The notes: generated by a model from the sequence alone, not told the origin. Numbered from the stretch's first letter, positions 6,975-15,057 are shown. The stretch is DNA of 32,670 nucleotides from a bacterium (GCA_028277985.1 JANQFG010000153.1:1-32670), one strand, 5' to 3'. Program-made: numbers and translations.

Positions 6975-8396
6975 GTGGCGAGAATACACACGAACAAACG
7001 GAGACGAACGGTTCTGTTGAGAAAAGTACAGACCCAGACATATCGTGCGGAAACCGGACGTGCACGAAGGAGATTTCTACCGCTCGCACTTCTCTTCCTC
7101 CTCCCCCTCATGCTGTCATACACCGCGGAGACAGCCTCATCGGGAAAGAAAGGCCGGGCTGTGCCCGACGGTCACAACGGCGCCTCCTCCGGTGCTGTCG
7201 AGCCTCAGCATCAGGCAATCCCCTTTGTTCTCCAGGCAACCGTGAAGAAGGGGGAGACGGCCAGCTCCCTGCTGAGCGAGTGGCTCAGCCCAAAGGACAT
7301 CGACCGGTTGGACCGCCAGAGCAGAGAGGTGTTCTCTCTGCGCAAGATACGAGAGGGGCGCCCCTATATCATCCGTACCCTGGACAAGGCATTCCTGAGC
7401 TTCGAGTACGAAATCGACTGCGAGGAGAGGCTCGTCATTCGCGCTGAAGAAGGCGGATTCGCCATCTCACGGGAGCCGATCGTCTACCAGGTGGAGACGG
7501 TTCTCGTTTCCGCCATGATCCGGAGCAGCCTTTTCGAGGCCACCAAGGAGATCAACGAATCGCCCGTCCTGGCCCTGAAGCTGGTGGACATCTTTGGTTG
7601 GGATGTGGATTTCGCCCTGGATGTCCGTGCGGGGGACTCTTTCAAGGCGGTTGTGGAAAAGCGGTACCGAAACGGCGATTTTGCCGGCTACGGCAGCGTA
7701 CCGGCAGCCGAGTTCGTGAATCAGGGGGAGACCTATCAGGGATTCCTCTTCGAGAACAGAGAGGGCCATCCGGAGTACTATGACGCAAAGGGGAGGAGCC
7801 TGAGGAGGACCTTCCTGAAAACGCCCCTGGACTACGCCCGCATCAGCTCGGGATTCTCTTACAACCGCTTCCATCCCATCAAGAAGGAATGGTGCCCCCA
7901 TCCTGCAATCGACTACGCGGCGCCCGTGGGGACCCCGGTCAGGACCGTCGGTGACGGTTCCGTCCTGGAGGCCGGGTACAAGAACGCCAGTGGAAAGATC
8001 GTCAGGATCCGCCACAACAGCGTCTATCAGACCTACTACCTGCATCTGTCCCGTTTCGCAAAGGGGATCCGGAAGGGAAAGAAGGTTCACCAGGGCCAGA
8101 TCATCGGATACGTAGGAAGTACGGGGATGTCGACCGGCCCCCATCTGGATTTTCGAATGAAGAAGAACGGAAAGTATGTGAACCCGAGAAGGGTCATTGC
8201 CCCAGCCTCTCCTCCCGTGCCGAGGGAGAGGATCGAGGCGTTCCGAGAGAAGGTCGAACCCCTTCTGGCTCAGCTTGATGCGGCACAGATCCCCATCGCC
8301 ATGGAGACCTCTGAGAGGCTCCCGGAGCCTGACGCTGAGGAACACGACGGCAGGCAGGAGCCCGGCGCGACCCCGGGGGGACGCGGAGGTCTGTAG
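6975..8396 (+). CDS. M23-family peptidoglycan endopeptidase, membrane-anchored (MepM-like)
   Basis: A 473-residue envelope protein. A basic N-terminus is followed by one hydrophobic segment (FLPLALLFLLPLMLSY, about residues 33-48) that should export or anchor it in the periplasm. The middle (about 80-290) resembles the OapA/LysM-like part of MepM proteins. The C-terminal lysostaphin-type domain has His309 and Asp313 (HPAID), His357 (LHLS) and a GPHLDF motif with His390. In LytM-type enzymes the third residue of this last motif is His, a zinc ligand; here it is Asp392, so this is the HLD subfamily. The role is probably cleavage of peptide cross-links during wall growth. The start is GTG with only a weak upstream purine stretch, so the N-terminus is the least certain part. 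Confidence 0.88.
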   Translation: MARIHTNKRRRTVLLRKVQTQTYRAETGRARRRFLPLALLFLLPLMLSYTAETASSGKKGRAVPDGHNGASSGAVEPQHQAIPFVLQATVKKGETASSLLSEWLSPKDIDRLDRQSREVFSLRKIREGRPYIIRTLDKAFLSFEYEIDCEERLVIRAEEGGFAISREPIVYQVETVLVSAMIRSSLFEATKEINESPVLALKLVDIFGWDVDFALDVRAGDSFKAVVEKRYRNGDFAGYGSVPAAEFVNQGETYQGFLFENREGHPEYYDAKGRSLRRTFLKTPLDYARISSGFSYNRFHPIKKEWCPHPAIDYAAPVGTPVRTVGDGSVLEAGYKNASGKIVRIRHNSVYQTYYLHLSRFAKGIRKGKKVHQGQIIGYVGSTGMSTGPHLDFRMKKNGKYVNPRRVIAPASPPVPRERIEAFREKVEPLLAQLDAAQIPIAMETSERLPEPDAEEHDGRQEPGATPGGRGGL

Positions 8397-8448
8397 AGGA
8401 GAGGAGCGCGGTGGTTGGCTGTCTGTCGACAGCCTCTGAGGAGATGCA

Positions 8449-9189
8449 ATGGCGATCATCGGCGGCAGGGCCCACAACCTCGATCTCGTCCATGAAGTGG
8501 CCAAGCTCGGCTACCCCTTTGCAGAGATAAGCATCTTCGATGCGGACGAGATGCTCCGGATGGCGGACGATCTTCTTGCCGTGAAGGAGCAGTACGGTAT
8601 CTACTATCTGGCCCACTATCCGAACGAGGGCAACCCCTTCGATGCGAAGTCCCTGGAAGAGAATTTCGTGCCCAAGATGAAGAAGCTCATCCATGTCACC
8701 CATGAGCTGGGCATCGAAAAGGGCACCGTTCACTTCTGGATAGACAAACGGTGGGCCGAGCCCTCCCTTCTGTCGTCCAAGAAGGATCTGCTTGCCGAGA
8801 TGGTTGCCGCGGCAGTCGACAAGGGGGTCACCCTTTGCATCGAGAACCTGACCGAACAGTACGAGAGCTTTGCCGAGGCGTGCGAGACGATCCCGGACCT
8901 GCGGATTACCCTGGACATAGGGCACGCGGAGCTTCTTTCCAGCGAGAACACATCCTTCAATTTCATCCACCATCTGTTCGACAAGATCGAACACCTGCAC
9001 GTGCACGACAACCATGGCGGCACGAGCGTGAAAGACGATCTCCACCTGCCCCTGGGCGAGGGGAAGGTGGACTATCCCAGAATCTTCTCCATGCTGAGCG
9101 AGAAGGGGTATCGGCATACAGTCACGATGGAGCTGAAGCCCCCGGAGATGCCCCCAACCAAGAAGCTGATCGAGCAGTACCTCGCGTGA
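8449..9189 (+). CDS. TIM-barrel sugar phosphate isomerase/epimerase-like protein (AP endonuclease 2 fold)
   Basis: A 246-residue protein of the xylose isomerase-like TIM-barrel superfamily. Probable metal ligands fall in the usual strand-end positions: CIENL (Glu, strand 5), LDIGHAE (Asp/His, strand 6), HLHVHDNHG (strand 7) and TMELK (Glu, strand 8). Members range from sugar isomerases to endonuclease IV; the length and the HVHDNHG motif favour a sugar or polyol isomerase/epimerase rather than DNA repair. GAGGAG six bases upstream supports the ATG at 8449. It lies 52 bp after the M23 gene and 53 bp before mobB, with no obvious functional link to either. The substrate is unknown. Confidence 0.85.
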   Translation: MAIIGGRAHNLDLVHEVAKLGYPFAEISIFDADEMLRMADDLLAVKEQYGIYYLAHYPNEGNPFDAKSLEENFVPKMKKLIHVTHELGIEKGTVHFWIDKRWAEPSLLSSKKDLLAEMVAAAVDKGVTLCIENLTEQYESFAEACETIPDLRITLDIGHAELLSSENTSFNFIHHLFDKIEHLHVHDNHGGTSVKDDLHLPLGEGKVDYPRIFSMLSEKGYRHTVTMELKPPEMPPTKKLIEQYLA

Positions 9190-9242
9190 TGCGTCGCTCC
9201 TCACCGGTCCGCTCGTTTCCGCGAACCTGACAGGGTCAAGAC

Positions 9243-9764
9243 ATGGCTGGTCAACCCTTTCTGTTTCACGTCATCGGCCTGAAGAACACGGGAAAGAGCG
9301 GCCTGATGGAGTCGCTCATCCAGGAGCTGAACAAGCTCGGCATCCGGACGGGTGTTCTCAAGCACGACGGGTCGAATCACTTCCACTGGGACCGGGAAGG
9401 AACGGACACGTACAGGATTCGGGCCGCAGGGAGTCCTGTCACCGCAATCCTTTCGGACCGGGAGTTCGCCATTCATGCGGCCGATGGGCTCGACATCACG
9501 CTGGATGAGATCGTAAACACCTTCTTCCGCGGATTCGAGATCCTCCTCATAGAGGGGCTCAAGAAGATCAGGGGCAAGAAGGTCGAGGTGTTGCGAGAGG
9601 GCGTGTCCACCCATCCGCTCGCCTCGGATGAGGACCTGGTCGCCACCTTTGGGGACCGACTGTTCGACAGGGACGTGCCCCATTTCGACCGGGAGAGCGT
9701 ACCGGCCCTGGCAGAGCTCATTTCTGCGGTTTTCTCGGAACACGCGTCAAAACAGGATCGTTAA
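9243..9764 (+). CDS. mobB: molybdopterin-guanine dinucleotide biosynthesis protein MobB
   Basis: A 173-residue P-loop GTPase-like protein. The nucleotide-binding motif GLKNTGKS is at residues 12-19, followed by LMESLIQELNKLGIRTGVLKHDG, the characteristic MobB beginning. A histidine-rich HFHWDREGTDTYR stretch and LLIEGLKK (Walker B-like, with IEG) complete the family pattern. MobB assists MobA in attaching GMP to molybdopterin, giving the bis-MGD cofactor of Mo/W oxidoreductases. No mobA or moeA is adjacent. A ThiS/HesA pair lies about 4 kb downstream and an FmdE-like gene about 16 kb downstream. The upstream translation signal is modest (AGGG). The call rests on the motif series and the exact length. 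Confidence 0.88.
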   Translation: MAGQPFLFHVIGLKNTGKSGLMESLIQELNKLGIRTGVLKHDGSNHFHWDREGTDTYRIRAAGSPVTAILSDREFAIHAADGLDITLDEIVNTFFRGFEILLIEGLKKIRGKKVEVLREGVSTHPLASDEDLVATFGDRLFDRDVPHFDRESVPALAELISAVFSEHASKQDR

Positions 9765-9830
9765 GAGGAACCTTCCCGGATCGGGCTGAGCAAAGGCAGG
9801 ATCAACCTTGAAAGGGGGCGGAAGACGGAA

Positions 9831-11501
9831 ATGGACTGTGCGCAAGTGCTCCTGGAAGGCCTCAAGGCCATGGGCGCCCGGCGAATCTACGGAGTGGTCG
9901 GGACCTCGAATGTTGCTTTTGTAAGCGCCGTATATGATCACAAGGAAGACCTGCGGTACATCTCCTGCCGCCACGAACAGGTTGCGGGAAGTATGGCCGA
10001 TGCTGAGGGCCGGCTCACGGGCAAACCCGGGGTGGTGATCACCCACTCGGGCCCCGGGACCGTCAACGCCCTTCTCTCTGTGGCATGTGCCTTCAAGGAC
10101 CACAGCCCGATGATCTGTATCAGCGGGGCCGTCAAGCGCAAGCTCGAGGGCACCGGCGGTCAGCTCGAGGCGGACCACCTGCACGTGTTCAGCCCCTTCT
10201 GCAAGGGGGTCTTTCGGATAGAGAATGCCCGGGAGGCCGCCTCGGTCCTCTCCGAGGCATACCGCCTGACCGTTTCCGGGGCAAAGGGTCCGGTGCTGAT
10301 CGAGGTGCCGGAGGATGTCTGGGGGGAGGAAGCGACGGAAGGAGAGCCTGAATTCCGGTTCGTGACGGACCAGAAGCCGGCACTCCGGCCCGAGGATGTT
10401 GAGAAGGCTGTGGAGCGTCTGAAGGCAGCCGAGCGTCCCTTGCTGATTTCCGGGGGTGGCGTAGCTACGGCAGGCGCAAGCGACCGGATGCAGCATCTCG
10501 CAGAGGTGTTGCAGGCACCGGTGATCACGACCGGAAACGGGCGGGGGACCGTGCCCGAGACCCATCCCCTGTGTCTGGGGCGGGTCGGTTTCGGAGGCGG
10601 GAACACGGTTGCAGACACCGCTCTCGGCCGGGCGGATGTGATTCTCGGACTCGGGTGCACGGTCAACGACCTGATGACGTACGAGTACACACTTCCAATG
10701 GAAGGAGAGGTCTTCCTGGTCAACCTGGACAGAAAGGCGATCGAGAAGAGCTACTTCGAACCCCGGGACTGGATCGAGGCGGACCCGGGGGACTACCTGG
10801 ATCTCGCCGTGGACCAGGTGCAGGGCTACGAGCCGCCCTCGCGGGATGCGTGGTGGGAGATCCTGAAACCGGCGCAGGAGGTATGGGATGCATCCCTGCA
10901 GGTTTCAATCGCGTCGGACAAGGTTCCCCTGTCGCCCGGCAGGGTGATCCATGAGCTGTCCCGAATGCTTCCTCCGGACCACATCGTAGCTGTGGGTTCG
11001 GGGATGCACGTCATGTATCCCATGTCTTTTCTTCCTTGCGTGCGCCCCCATTCCTATCTGCAATCGGTGAATTTCGGGGCCATGGGCTTCGGTTTTCCTG
11101 CGGCGCTTGCGGCCGGGCTGATCCATCCGGAAAAGGAGGTGGTCGTCATCATCGGGGACGGGGACTTCATGATGACCGTCCAGGACCTGGAGACTGCGGT
11201 GCGCGAGGGGATCAAGATACGGGTGCTCGTCATCAACGACGGGATGTACCGGGTGCTGAACTTCAGACAGCGCATGCAGTACGAAGGGCGCGTCATCGGC
11301 ACCTGCCACGGCAACCCGGACTTCGCCGAACTGGCCAGAACCTTTGGGGCGGAGGGTTGGCGCCTGGAAAGGCCAGAGGAGATTCGTCCGGTGCTGGAGG
11401 CGGCCCTTCGGGCCGACGGGCCCGCCGTGGTGGACGCCATCGTGGACCCGGATGACATGCCGCCGGCCAACATCGAGGCGGCCCTTCGAATGAGCGAATG
11501 A
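9831..11501 (+). CDS. thiamine pyrophosphate-dependent enzyme (acetolactate synthase/decarboxylase superfamily)
   Basis: A 556-residue enzyme of the ALS/benzoylformate decarboxylase/sulfoacetaldehyde acetyltransferase superfamily with the usual three domains. The N-terminal pyrimidine-binding domain carries the catalytic Glu in SCRHEQVAGSMADAEGR (about residues 45-61) and THSGPGTVNAL. The central domain covers about 190-330. The C-terminal PP domain has GDGDFMMTVQDLETA followed by VINDG, the Mg-TPP site. All catalytic elements are present. It is not a clear housekeeping acetolactate synthase: no small subunit is nearby. The gamma-carbonic anhydrase gene starts 54 bp downstream, compatible with a decarboxylation whose CO2 is hydrated, but that is inference. 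The substrate is undetermined (2-oxo acid likely). Confidence 0.88.
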   Translation: MDCAQVLLEGLKAMGARRIYGVVGTSNVAFVSAVYDHKEDLRYISCRHEQVAGSMADAEGRLTGKPGVVITHSGPGTVNALLSVACAFKDHSPMICISGAVKRKLEGTGGQLEADHLHVFSPFCKGVFRIENAREAASVLSEAYRLTVSGAKGPVLIEVPEDVWGEEATEGEPEFRFVTDQKPALRPEDVEKAVERLKAAERPLLISGGGVATAGASDRMQHLAEVLQAPVITTGNGRGTVPETHPLCLGRVGFGGGNTVADTALGRADVILGLGCTVNDLMTYEYTLPMEGEVFLVNLDRKAIEKSYFEPRDWIEADPGDYLDLAVDQVQGYEPPSRDAWWEILKPAQEVWDASLQVSIASDKVPLSPGRVIHELSRMLPPDHIVAVGSGMHVMYPMSFLPCVRPHSYLQSVNFGAMGFGFPAALAAGLIHPEKEVVVIIGDGDFMMTVQDLETAVREGIKIRVLVINDGMYRVLNFRQRMQYEGRVIGTCHGNPDFAELARTFGAEGWRLERPEEIRPVLEAALRADGPAVVDAIVDPDDMPPANIEAALRMSE

Positions 11502-11502
11502 A

Positions 11503-11515
11503 CAGGGATCAGGGA
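11503..11515. repeat. GGGATCAGGG-type dispersed word
   Basis: CAGGGATCAGGGA occurs immediately after the stop codon of the TPP enzyme gene, a shorter copy of the words at 12105-12137. It sits in the 54-bp gap before the gamma-carbonic anhydrase gene. Confidence 0.4.
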
Positions 11516-11555
11516 CCCCAAGGTGGAAGGTGAGAAGGAGCGCGGGAAGGGTGAC

Positions 11556-12077
11556 ATGATCATTGAGCCTTACAAGGGTAAGAGGCCGCGGCTGGCGCCG
11601 GATGTGTTCGTAGCCCGGGGGGCGGTCGTCATCGGTGACGTGACCATTCAGGAGGGAAGCAGCGTCTGGTACAACACGGTCATTCGTGGCGACGTGGGAA
11701 GCGTGACGATCGGCAAGAACACCAACATCCAGGATCTCTGTCTGCTCCACATGACCACCGACGTCTCGGATCTGATCATCGGAGACGAGGTCACGGTGGG
11801 GCACCGGGTGGTGCTGCATGGATGCACGATCGAAGACCGATGCCTGATCGGCATGGGGGCGGTGATCCTGGACAATGCGGTGATCGGCAGAGGGTCGGTC
11901 GTTGCCTCGGGTGCGGTGGTGATGGAAAAGGCGGTCGTCCCGCCGAATTCCCTCGTGGTAGGCATGCCGGCCAAGGTGAAAAAGACGTTGGACGAGGGGG
12001 AGTTGTCTCCGTCGACACGAATCGCCCGACACTATCTCGCCCTGGCGAGAGAGCACAAGACGCTCGATGGCGGTTAG
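11556..12077 (+). CDS. gamma-class carbonic anhydrase family protein (left-handed beta-helix)
   Basis: A 173-residue hexapeptide-repeat protein of the YrdA/PaaY/Cam family, expected to fold as a left-handed beta-helix trimer. The putative zinc ligands are His65 (LLH), His83 and His88 (VGHRVVLHG); the 5-residue spacing of the last two equals that of His117/His122 in the archaeal enzyme Cam. The repeats run from about residue 20 to 140, with a short C-terminal helix (ARHYLALAREHK). The ATG at 11556 is preceded by GGGAAGGGTG; a GTG at 11523 would add 11 residues that look like leader sequence. Activity may be CO2 hydration, but many short members lack measured activity. Confidence 0.88.
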   Translation: MIIEPYKGKRPRLAPDVFVARGAVVIGDVTIQEGSSVWYNTVIRGDVGSVTIGKNTNIQDLCLLHMTTDVSDLIIGDEVTVGHRVVLHGCTIEDRCLIGMGAVILDNAVIGRGSVVASGAVVMEKAVVPPNSLVVGMPAKVKKTLDEGELSPSTRIARHYLALAREHKTLDGG

Positions 12078-12104
12078 GCGATGATTAAGAGCCGTAGGCC
12101 GATT

Positions 12105-12137
12105 GAGGGGTCAGGGATCGGGGATCAGGGGTCAGGC
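12105..12137. repeat. tandem GGGTCAGG/GGGATCAGG words
   Basis: The stretch contains GGGGTCAGGGATC, then GGGGATCAGG, then GGGGTCAGGC: three degenerate copies of one 10-13 base word. It fills part of the 189-bp gap between the gamma-carbonic anhydrase gene and the secreted hypothetical gene. No other element is recognisable in that gap. Confidence 0.55.
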
Positions 12138-12266
12138 CCCGCCCCCGTCCTGTTCGACCTGCCGGGCTCGTAAGATTGGGAATCAGGGCGAGGAACCGAA
12201 GGCGAACCTTGCCCCCCAATCCGTACATCAAAATAGAACAACCCGAATACGATGGAGGCAATTGCC

Positions 12267-12704
12267 GTGAAACGACTGCTCCTGATAGCAATGGTTCTGC
12301 TCGTCTCGAATGCCTACGCAGAAGGGAAGGGTGCCGACGGCGACGCCGCAGGGGCGGACAAAGACATTCTCAAGGTGATCGAAAAGAACCTTCAGGCAGC
12401 AGAGCAGGAGGATTTCGATGCCTGGCTCAAGACCTATCACGAGAAGTCCCGATCCTGTAAGGACCGAGGCTCGGAGATGCTGGAGTGTTTTCGCGTCTAT
12501 GACATGAAATACGCTCTGGAGCAGGCCAAGGTGCTCGACAGGTCGGACGAGGAGGCCAAGATCCTCTTCATCCAGGTCAACAGGACGGTGAAGGGCCCGG
12601 ACAACAACGACAAGAAGATCACGGGCGTTCACATCATGCGAAAATCCTACGGCAAATGGAAGATCTACGACACCGAGATCAAGAAGATCCAGGAGCTGCG
12701 CTGA
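12267..12704 (+). CDS. secreted hypothetical protein
   Basis: A 145-residue protein that I do not recognise. It begins with a clear Sec signal peptide (KRLLLIAMVLLVSNAYA, cleavage after AYA at about residue 18), so the mature form should be periplasmic. The mature part is acidic and helical, with FDAWLKTYHEKSRSC and YGKWKIYDTEIKK; the latter resembles the last strands of NTF2/SnoaL-like domains, which is only a weak suggestion. It has two cysteines (in SRSC and LECF) that could form a disulfide. The GTG at 12267 is chosen because GGAGG lies 8 bases upstream and it places the signal peptide correctly; the ATG at 12252 precedes that site and is rejected. Confidence 0.7.
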   Translation: MKRLLLIAMVLLVSNAYAEGKGADGDAAGADKDILKVIEKNLQAAEQEDFDAWLKTYHEKSRSCKDRGSEMLECFRVYDMKYALEQAKVLDRSDEEAKILFIQVNRTVKGPDNNDKKITGVHIMRKSYGKWKIYDTEIKKIQELR

Positions 12705-12914
12705 CCGCTGCCGGTCTCTCTCCCCCGGGAATACTCCTGAAGTGAAGACAATTTCAAGCGATTTGTGGCGAGCCGGTTCTTTTGATAAGCTAAAGGTTCT
12801 ATCGAAAACTTGGCGACACTTCCTGGTTGCCCCACCGGGCTCTCCCCACCAAAGATGCGGACCATGGAGCGGGCCTGCATCCGGATCGCAGGCAGGATCA
12901 GCGGGTAAGCCGGA

Positions 12915-13697
12915 ATGGAAAACGCGGACAGCGTAGAACGAACCCGACGACGCCAGTTGTTCGTTCTTCTCACTTCCTTTGGGATCCCGGTCATCCTTCT
13001 GTTCGCGGTCATAGATTTTCTCGAAGGCGACACGATCGAATTCGTTGTCGACCTGGTCCTCGCTTCCATTCTCTTGATCGCCCTCATTGCAGTCTTCAGA
13101 TACGACAAGGATCGCGTGACGTATCGCGTCGGTCTCAACTTGCTCGCCTTGGCCGTCCTGTACAACGTGGCACTGGGGGCAGGCCGGGAATCGGCCCTCT
13201 ATTGGGTGTACGTGTTGCCTTTGCTGCTGTTCTTCTTTTTAGGAAGACGAGACGGGCTGATCTCCATAGGCTTTGCCCTGCTTCTGCTCGCCCTGTTGCT
13301 CTTTTTCCCGAATGTGGTCCGTGCCCACGACTACGGAATTCAGACGGGGTTGCGGTTCTTTGTCTCCTTCATCTTCGTGGCAGTTATCGGCTACGGACTG
13401 GAAGCATCCAGATACCGCTTCAGCGACATGCTGCGAAGGGAGCACGAAGAACTCCTCGAGGAGAAGGCGAATCTCGAGAAGGCACTGACACAGATCAAGA
13501 CCCTGCGCGGGCTGCTCCCCATGTGCGCGAGCTGCAAGAAGATCCGGGACGACAGCGGCTACTGGAAGCAGATCGAGTCCTACCTGCACGAGCATTCGGA
13601 TGCGAAGTTCAGTCACGGCATATGCCCGGATTGCGCAAAGGAGTTGTACCCCAACGTCAGGATCTACGACGATTCCGGGGAAGAAATCGCTCTCTAG
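12915..13697 (+). CDS. six-helix membrane protein with coiled coil and C-terminal four-Cys domain
   Basis: A 260-residue protein with about six membrane helices in residues 15-170 (such as LLTSFGIPVILLFAVI, LVLASILLIALIAV and FALLLLALLLFF). A coiled-coil linker follows at about 178-198 (HEELLEEKANLEKALTQIKT). The tail LPMCASCKKIRDDSGYWKQIE...FSHGICPDC has Cys204, Cys207, Cys237 and Cys240. This tail is found after PAS or receiver domains in many deltaproteobacterial signalling proteins; its function is not known to me, and the paired CxxC motifs suggest a bound metal. Here it is joined directly to a membrane sensor with no kinase, GGDEF or HD domain. The translation start has a weak upstream signal. 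The 210-bp gap before it shows no convincing promoter. Confidence 0.75.
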   Translation: MENADSVERTRRRQLFVLLTSFGIPVILLFAVIDFLEGDTIEFVVDLVLASILLIALIAVFRYDKDRVTYRVGLNLLALAVLYNVALGAGRESALYWVYVLPLLLFFFLGRRDGLISIGFALLLLALLLFFPNVVRAHDYGIQTGLRFFVSFIFVAVIGYGLEASRYRFSDMLRREHEELLEEKANLEKALTQIKTLRGLLPMCASCKKIRDDSGYWKQIESYLHEHSDAKFSHGICPDCAKELYPNVRIYDDSGEEIAL

Positions 13698-13699
13698 AG

Positions 13700-13729
13700 T
13701 GCGATCCCCTGTCCCGTTTCGATCGCACC
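13700..13729. terminator. stem-loop after the membrane-protein gene
   Basis: Perfect 8-base arms GTGCGATC and GATCGCAC enclose a 14-base loop, starting 3 bp after the stop codon. There is no T-tract, so it may be a factor-dependent or mRNA-stabilising hairpin and not a classic intrinsic terminator. Confidence 0.4.
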
Positions 13730-13899
13730 AGAGGCCCCACTCCACACCTCCCATGTGCCATCCGGTTTCGATTCACTTGGCCTTCCCTTCTCCAAATCAA
13801 CGGCCAATGGCCTTGCGTCTTTTTGTCTCGTTCGTGGTAAGATTGAGTAATACCAACAAAGAGTTCGACAGTCCTTCCTGGTCTTATGGAGAGTTTCGC

Positions 13900-14124
13900 A
13901 TGCAGATCGAGGTCAGGCTTTTTGCGAGCCTGAGAAAGTACGCGGACGACAAGAGCAGAATCGAGATGGAAGACGGCACGGATGTGAGTGCTTTTATGGA
14001 GAGGATCGGGGTCCCTCCCGACGAGGTCGCCATCATCCTCGTCAATGGCCGGCACGCAGTGCAAGATCAGGTCCTTCAGGACGGCCAGGCCGTCTCCCTT
14101 TTCCCGCCCATTGCGGGAGGATGA
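13900..14124 (+). CDS. ThiS/MoaD-family ubiquitin-like sulfur carrier
   Basis: A 74-residue beta-grasp protein starting MQIEVRLFASLRKY and ending in IAGG. The free C-terminal Gly-Gly is what an E1-like enzyme adenylates and converts to a thiocarboxylate, the sulfur donor for molybdopterin (MoaD) or thiazole (ThiS) synthesis. GGAG nine bases upstream supports the ATG at 13900; longer in-frame starts would run back into the preceding gene. The partner HesA/ThiF-like E1 begins 7 bp downstream, so the two are a cognate pair. Neither moaE nor thiG is present. In deltaproteobacteria such pairs often accompany tungsten aldehyde oxidoreductases, but none is in this window, so the recipient pathway is open. 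Confidence 0.88.
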   Translation: MQIEVRLFASLRKYADDKSRIEMEDGTDVSAFMERIGVPPDEVAIILVNGRHAVQDQVLQDGQAVSLFPPIAGG

Positions 14125-14131
14125 TCCGTCC

Positions 14132-14953
14132 ATGGCAGCGTTCGACAGTGCCTTGCTTGCTCGACGTCTCCAGCAACTCGTCGACGAGACGGGAGGGGTG
14201 GACCGTGCCGTTGATCGGGTCGTTGCCGAACAGAATGCCCCCAAGAGGGTCGTCCAGGCCATTGCCTGCGGCATGGACCTGATGCCTGAGCGCTACGATC
14301 GAAATGCAGGGACCCTGGGTTGTGCGGGCCAGAAGAGGCTTCTCGAGTCCAGGGCGCTGGTTGCCGGCGTGGGCGGGCTGGGTGGTTACGTGGCCGAGGA
14401 GCTTGCCCGGAGTGGTATGGGCACGCTGGTCGGCGTGGATTCGGATCGGTTCGATGAGACGAACCTGAACCGGCAGCTCTTTGCGGATCGATCGTCCCTC
14501 GGGCTGGCCAAGACCGAAGCGGCCCGCACCCGGCTGGCCGATGTTAACGATGCGGTGGAGTTCCTCCCCCACTTCTGTGCGCTGGAGGATCTGCCGGAGA
14601 CCGCTTACGAGCACACAGCCCTCCTCTTTGACTGCCTCGACCGGATCCCGTCGAAACTCCACCTCCAGGAAATGGGGGAGCGTTACGACATTCCGCTCGT
14701 TCACGGCGCCATCGGCGGCTGGTATGGCCAGGTGGCCGTGGTCTGGCCGAAGAGCCGACTGCTGAGCAACCTCTACGGAGGAAAGCAGGAAGGTATCGAG
14801 CGGGAGCTCGGCAACCCGTCCTTCACCCCTGCCGTGGTGGCGAGCCTGATGGTGGCCGAAGGGATCAAGGTGCTCCTCGAGAAAGGAACCCGGGAAAACG
14901 CGGTCATCTTCCTAGACCTCCTCCACAATCAGTGGGAAACGATCCCCCTCTAA
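14132..14953 (+). CDS. HesA/MoeB/ThiF-family E1-like adenylyltransferase
   Basis: A 273-residue E1-like enzyme that should adenylate the C-terminal glycine of the sulfur carrier encoded just upstream. The ATP-binding Rossmann motif GVGGLGG is at residues 79-85, followed by VGVDSDRFDETNLNRQLF, the Asp/Arg pattern of MoeB/ThiF. The N-terminal 50 residues form an extension ending in ERYDRNAGTLG, typical of the stand-alone HesA subgroup. The CxxC zinc pairs of MoeB/ThiF are absent, also typical of this subgroup. GGAGG lies 11 bases before the ATG. The 7-bp spacing to the carrier gene makes coexpression nearly certain. Whether the product serves molybdopterin, tungstopterin or thiamine synthesis cannot be told. 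Confidence 0.88.
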   Translation: MAAFDSALLARRLQQLVDETGGVDRAVDRVVAEQNAPKRVVQAIACGMDLMPERYDRNAGTLGCAGQKRLLESRALVAGVGGLGGYVAEELARSGMGTLVGVDSDRFDETNLNRQLFADRSSLGLAKTEAARTRLADVNDAVEFLPHFCALEDLPETAYEHTALLFDCLDRIPSKLHLQEMGERYDIPLVHGAIGGWYGQVAVVWPKSRLLSNLYGGKQEGIERELGNPSFTPAVVASLMVAEGIKVLLEKGTRENAVIFLDLLHNQWETIPL

Positions 14954-15027
14954 CCCGGGACTCACGGCCCCTCCAACCAGGCCTCCTTACAGCCTTTGCT
15001 GGCTTTCCAGCATCAGACAAAGAAGCG

Positions 15028-15057
15028 TTGACAAAGACATGTGCGCGCGCCTATCGT
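15028..15057 (+). promoter_or_regulatory. candidate promoter of the glutamate dehydrogenase operon
   Basis: TTGACA (15028-15033), an 18-base spacer and TATCGT (15052-15057). Transcription would begin around 15064, just ahead of the AAGGAGGG ribosome-binding site. The in-frame GTG at 15041 would then be untranscribed, which supports the ATG at 15080. Confidence 0.55.

Noticed and set aside
12705..12914. A riboswitch (GEMM-like) or other structured leader before the membrane-protein gene
   Set aside because: A GCCCCACCGGGCT stretch recalls part of the GEMM consensus, but the rest of the conserved core and the pairing are missing. The -35/-10 candidates there are also weak.
13698..13899. A longer start for the sulfur-carrier gene at 13600
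   Set aside because: It would overlap the preceding membrane-protein gene out of frame and add about 100 residues absent from ThiS/MoaD proteins.
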